Below, one piece after another: positions 25,159 through 27,468 of a stretch of 27,468 bases of DNA (its first letter is position 1; each line of letters begins with the position of its first letter). The notes under the pieces are model-generated. The model was given only the letters and a program-made list of their open reading frames with translations, was not told the origin of the DNA and made no database searches. Origin of the DNA: Cymbomonas tetramitiformis (lineage: Eukaryota > Chlorophyta > Pyramimonadophyceae > Pyramimonadales > Pyramimonadaceae); assembly GCA_001247695.2 (NCBI GenBank), contig LGRX02031261.1, positions 1-27,468 on the forward strand, in the 5' to 3' direction. The position numbers and the translations under genes were made by a program.

Positions 25159-27468
25159 ATGTCACAGCAGACATCAGAGGCATTTCCCAGCATGAGTGTC
25201 AGCGCAGAGCAGCTACACCACACTCTGTTCTCTCCCATAACCTTCCCATCGCCCACCACATATGCCTCCGCTCACCCCATTCCACACCCAGGCACCACCA
25301 TGCCCTACACAGCGGTGCCCCGCCCTTATACTATGCCGGATGGCACCCCCGCACAGGCTGTATGGAACGGCGTCAATTGGGTATTACCCCAATCAGCGCC
25401 CCTCGCTGGGGGAGTATCACCAGTGCCGTTCACACTGGGAACCCATCACCCCGTGGGTGCATATCCCACACCGTTCCAACAACAGCTACAGCAGCAGCAG
25501 CAGTGGCTCGCGTACCAGCAGCAGCAACAGCAGTGGCTTCAACAGCAGCCACTGGAACCGATGCAGTAGCAGTTACAGCAGCAGCAGTTACAGCAGCAGC
25601 AGCTACAGCAGCAACAGCAGCAGCAGCAGCAGCAGCAACAGCAACCGCAGCCGCCACAACAGCCGCAACATCGACCACAGCAGCCCCAACAGCTGGCACC
25701 AGCCACCTCCGCGCTTCATGACTCAGGCGCGGATCCCTCATCGCTGCAGCACTTCATCAGCATCGGCGCCGCGGCCCTGCCGGACCCTCTGCAGGTACCC
25801 CTTGACAGCGGGGTTCAGCAGAACGTCATGGGCGGTACCCAGCTCTTGGTGCGTCACCTTCCCGCGGTGGCGACAACCTCAGAGACTCGCCGGCGTCGGC
25901 GTTCCCGAAGGGCATCTTCGGGCCCTGCGACACATGGCAAGCATCTCCCAGGTCCAAGCCACGCACCTGATCACTCTGACCCCGACTCTGGCACGGACAT
26001 CAGCCGCACCAGCACGGGGACCAGAGGCAGCCGAAGCACGCAGGCACGAGCTGAGCGCAGGCGAAGGGCCGCCCACAGGTCCGGCTCTGACTCGGACGCG
26101 AGCAGCCGAAGTGAACACATTCGCAGAGAAGTCCTAGCGGCGGTACAGGCCCTGGACATCTCCGCGGTGCTCTCGAGAGGACTCGCGCTGCCTGGCGCGA
26201 CGACATCGGCAGGAGTCTCCCCACCAGGCGACCCTCAGGGCAGCGCACAGGGCCTGACGGCGGACCACCTACACGAGGCAGACGCTGCCGCCAGCGTGAC
26301 CCCCCCTGTGCCTCAGACCGCCGCTGAGACCGCTCCCGCCGAACCTCCCACTCAGGGCCGGCCAAATCCCCATAACATGATGGTGGCCCGCCGGCGACAG
26401 TCGATGGAGACGGTGGTGCACGGCGGTGGCAATCCCGACTCAGAGCCCAGAGACTCCAGTTCAAGCGACTCGCCACCAGGCCCCCCTAGTGACCCACCTC
26501 AGGATCCCCCTGACGATCCCGCACCAGAGCCCTCCTACCCTCGGTACCCAGAGGTCAGAGCCCTCTTCGTCACCCACGATGGTGGGTCATTGTGGGTGCA
26601 TCAGTCAGCTGGGGTGCGAGGCGCGGCAACCGTCTCCCTACCATGGGACGAACGCCGCCGGGCTGGGGTGCAGGGCGACGCCATCTTGTTCAGGATCATG
26701 CACCTGCTGGGAGCGCCGCTGACTGCATATGCGCGCATGGGGGGCCGGCTACACCATGCACCCCTACCCCTTACCAACCCTCGTGTGGAGACCTGGGTCC
26801 TTATGGTCGACCGCGAGGTCATGGATATGGCAATGGGGGACCCAGCCGCGGCCAATGTGCGGTCTACCCGCATGGGGCAGCCAGTATGGGAGTGGATCCC
26901 TGCTACTGCGCGGGAGTCGGAGATGCAGAACTTCGATCAGGACGGGCGCGCCGCGTGGTCGGAGGTCAGCAACTCCGATTGGTACCGGAGCATGAGCGTG
27001 GTGGCCGCACAACCATCCACACCCCTGCCCTTCCATACACCTCTTCCACTCCCCGCACCACCGTCAGCCCCTGCATTACCGCCCACTCCGACCGCAGTCC
27101 CCACAAATCCCGCGCCTGCGCCTCCGCCCGCGCATGCCCCGGGACCACCACCCCCTGCCCGTTTTCCCCATTCCGCCGCCGCAAACCCCGTTCACCCTGC
27201 CGCTGCCGTGAACCCCGTTCACTCTACCGCCGCTGCAAACCCCGTGCTCTCTCCCAGCGCCACCCCCTTTGTTCCAGGCATCGTCCGTCTGCCGCAGGGC
27301 ACTAACCTGCGAGCATCTCCAGACGAGGTCCGCCTGGAGCACAAGACCAAAGAGATGGTGCTAAAGCTGGTCAAGAGCGTCACCAGGTTTCCCCGCTCCG
27401 CGTCCGACACAAAATCGGCCGACAAGGAGGGCCTCCTGACGCAGTTGGAGCACTACTCCCACATGGTG
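25159..27468 (+). CDS. Gag-like polyprotein, partial, with an in-frame TAG
   Basis: From ATG 25159 the frame is open to the window end (770 codons) except for one TAG at 25567-25569. That stop lies in a CAG-rich glutamine tract (residues about 110-175), so it looks like a CAG-to-TAG change. The protein is Pro/Gln-rich at first. A basic Arg/Ser-rich stretch follows (RRRRRSRRASS, about residue 245), then acidic-proline linkers. An ordered segment follows (about 460-610; FVTHDGGSLWVHQSAGV, ILFRIMHLLGAPLTAYARMG), then a long Pro/Ala linker. Last is a helical start (EVRLEHKTKEMVLKLVKS, then LLTQLEHYSHMV) that resembles the beginning of a Ty3/gypsy capsid region. Its position after a leader and primer-binding site supports gag. 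The first codon could instead be 25099 (TTG or upstream), but ATG 25159 is preferred. Confidence 0.6.
25480..25690 (+). repeat. CAG/CAA trinucleotide-rich tract
   Basis: Runs of cagcagcag broken by tta, cta and caa encode polyglutamine in the gag-like frame; other frames read polySer or polyAla and are shadows. The TAG stop lies inside it. Confidence 0.92.

Noticed and set aside
25262..26137. 291-codon Ser-rich frame and the 201-codon Ala/Thr-rich frame
   Set aside because: They are alternative frames of the CAG tract and linkers; the gag-like frame is open for far longer.

Overview
The window is eukaryotic nuclear DNA. GT-AG introns interrupt reading frames and restore them exactly when removed, TACTAAC-type branch points are visible, and several eukaryotic transposon families are present. 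The organism cannot be named from the sequence. A protist or microalga (for example a green alga of the prasinophyte kind) is my guess from the short introns, repeat-laden noncoding DNA and mixture of elements.

Region 1 (about 1-5400) is a compact, intronless block of about five genes on both strands. One encodes an adenine-DNA-methyltransferase-like protein. The others are unrecognised, and all carry cysteine pairs. Between two divergent genes lies a striking control-like region made of two near-identical palindrome/hairpin modules. This block reads like a virus-derived or virus-like mobile element and is the best candidate for something undescribed. One of its genes is split by a frameshift at a ten-base C run.

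Region 2 (about 5560-12090) is intron-rich. A minus-strand multi-exon gene (5661-8452) contains an in-frame 102-bp minisatellite and a partly decayed duplicate of it; it appears to be cut off at its 3' end near the border with region 1. A plus-strand four-exon gene (9678-11476) encodes a 482-residue protein of unknown function. Introns and spacers in this region are built from one repeat vocabulary (GTTAGTATG, CATACTAAC, CTTTAGGATG and relatives) that includes the branch-point word TACTAAC. A tRNA-like sequence lies between the two genes.

Region 3 (about 12090-20230) is AT-richer and has no convincing intact gene. It contains a decayed Ty3/gypsy reverse-transcriptase relic, scattered tRNA-like halves, several small tandem arrays, a TG microsatellite and a 22-bp perfect palindrome.

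Region 4 (20233-27468) is made of transposons. It holds a truncated minus-strand Ty3/gypsy reverse transcriptase fused to GC-rich 75-bp repeats, then exons of a hAT transposase, then TATGACAG-type satellite arrays. Last come a probable 5' LTR with primer-binding site and a long gag-like reading frame that runs off the window. That frame is open except for one TAG in a glutamine tract.
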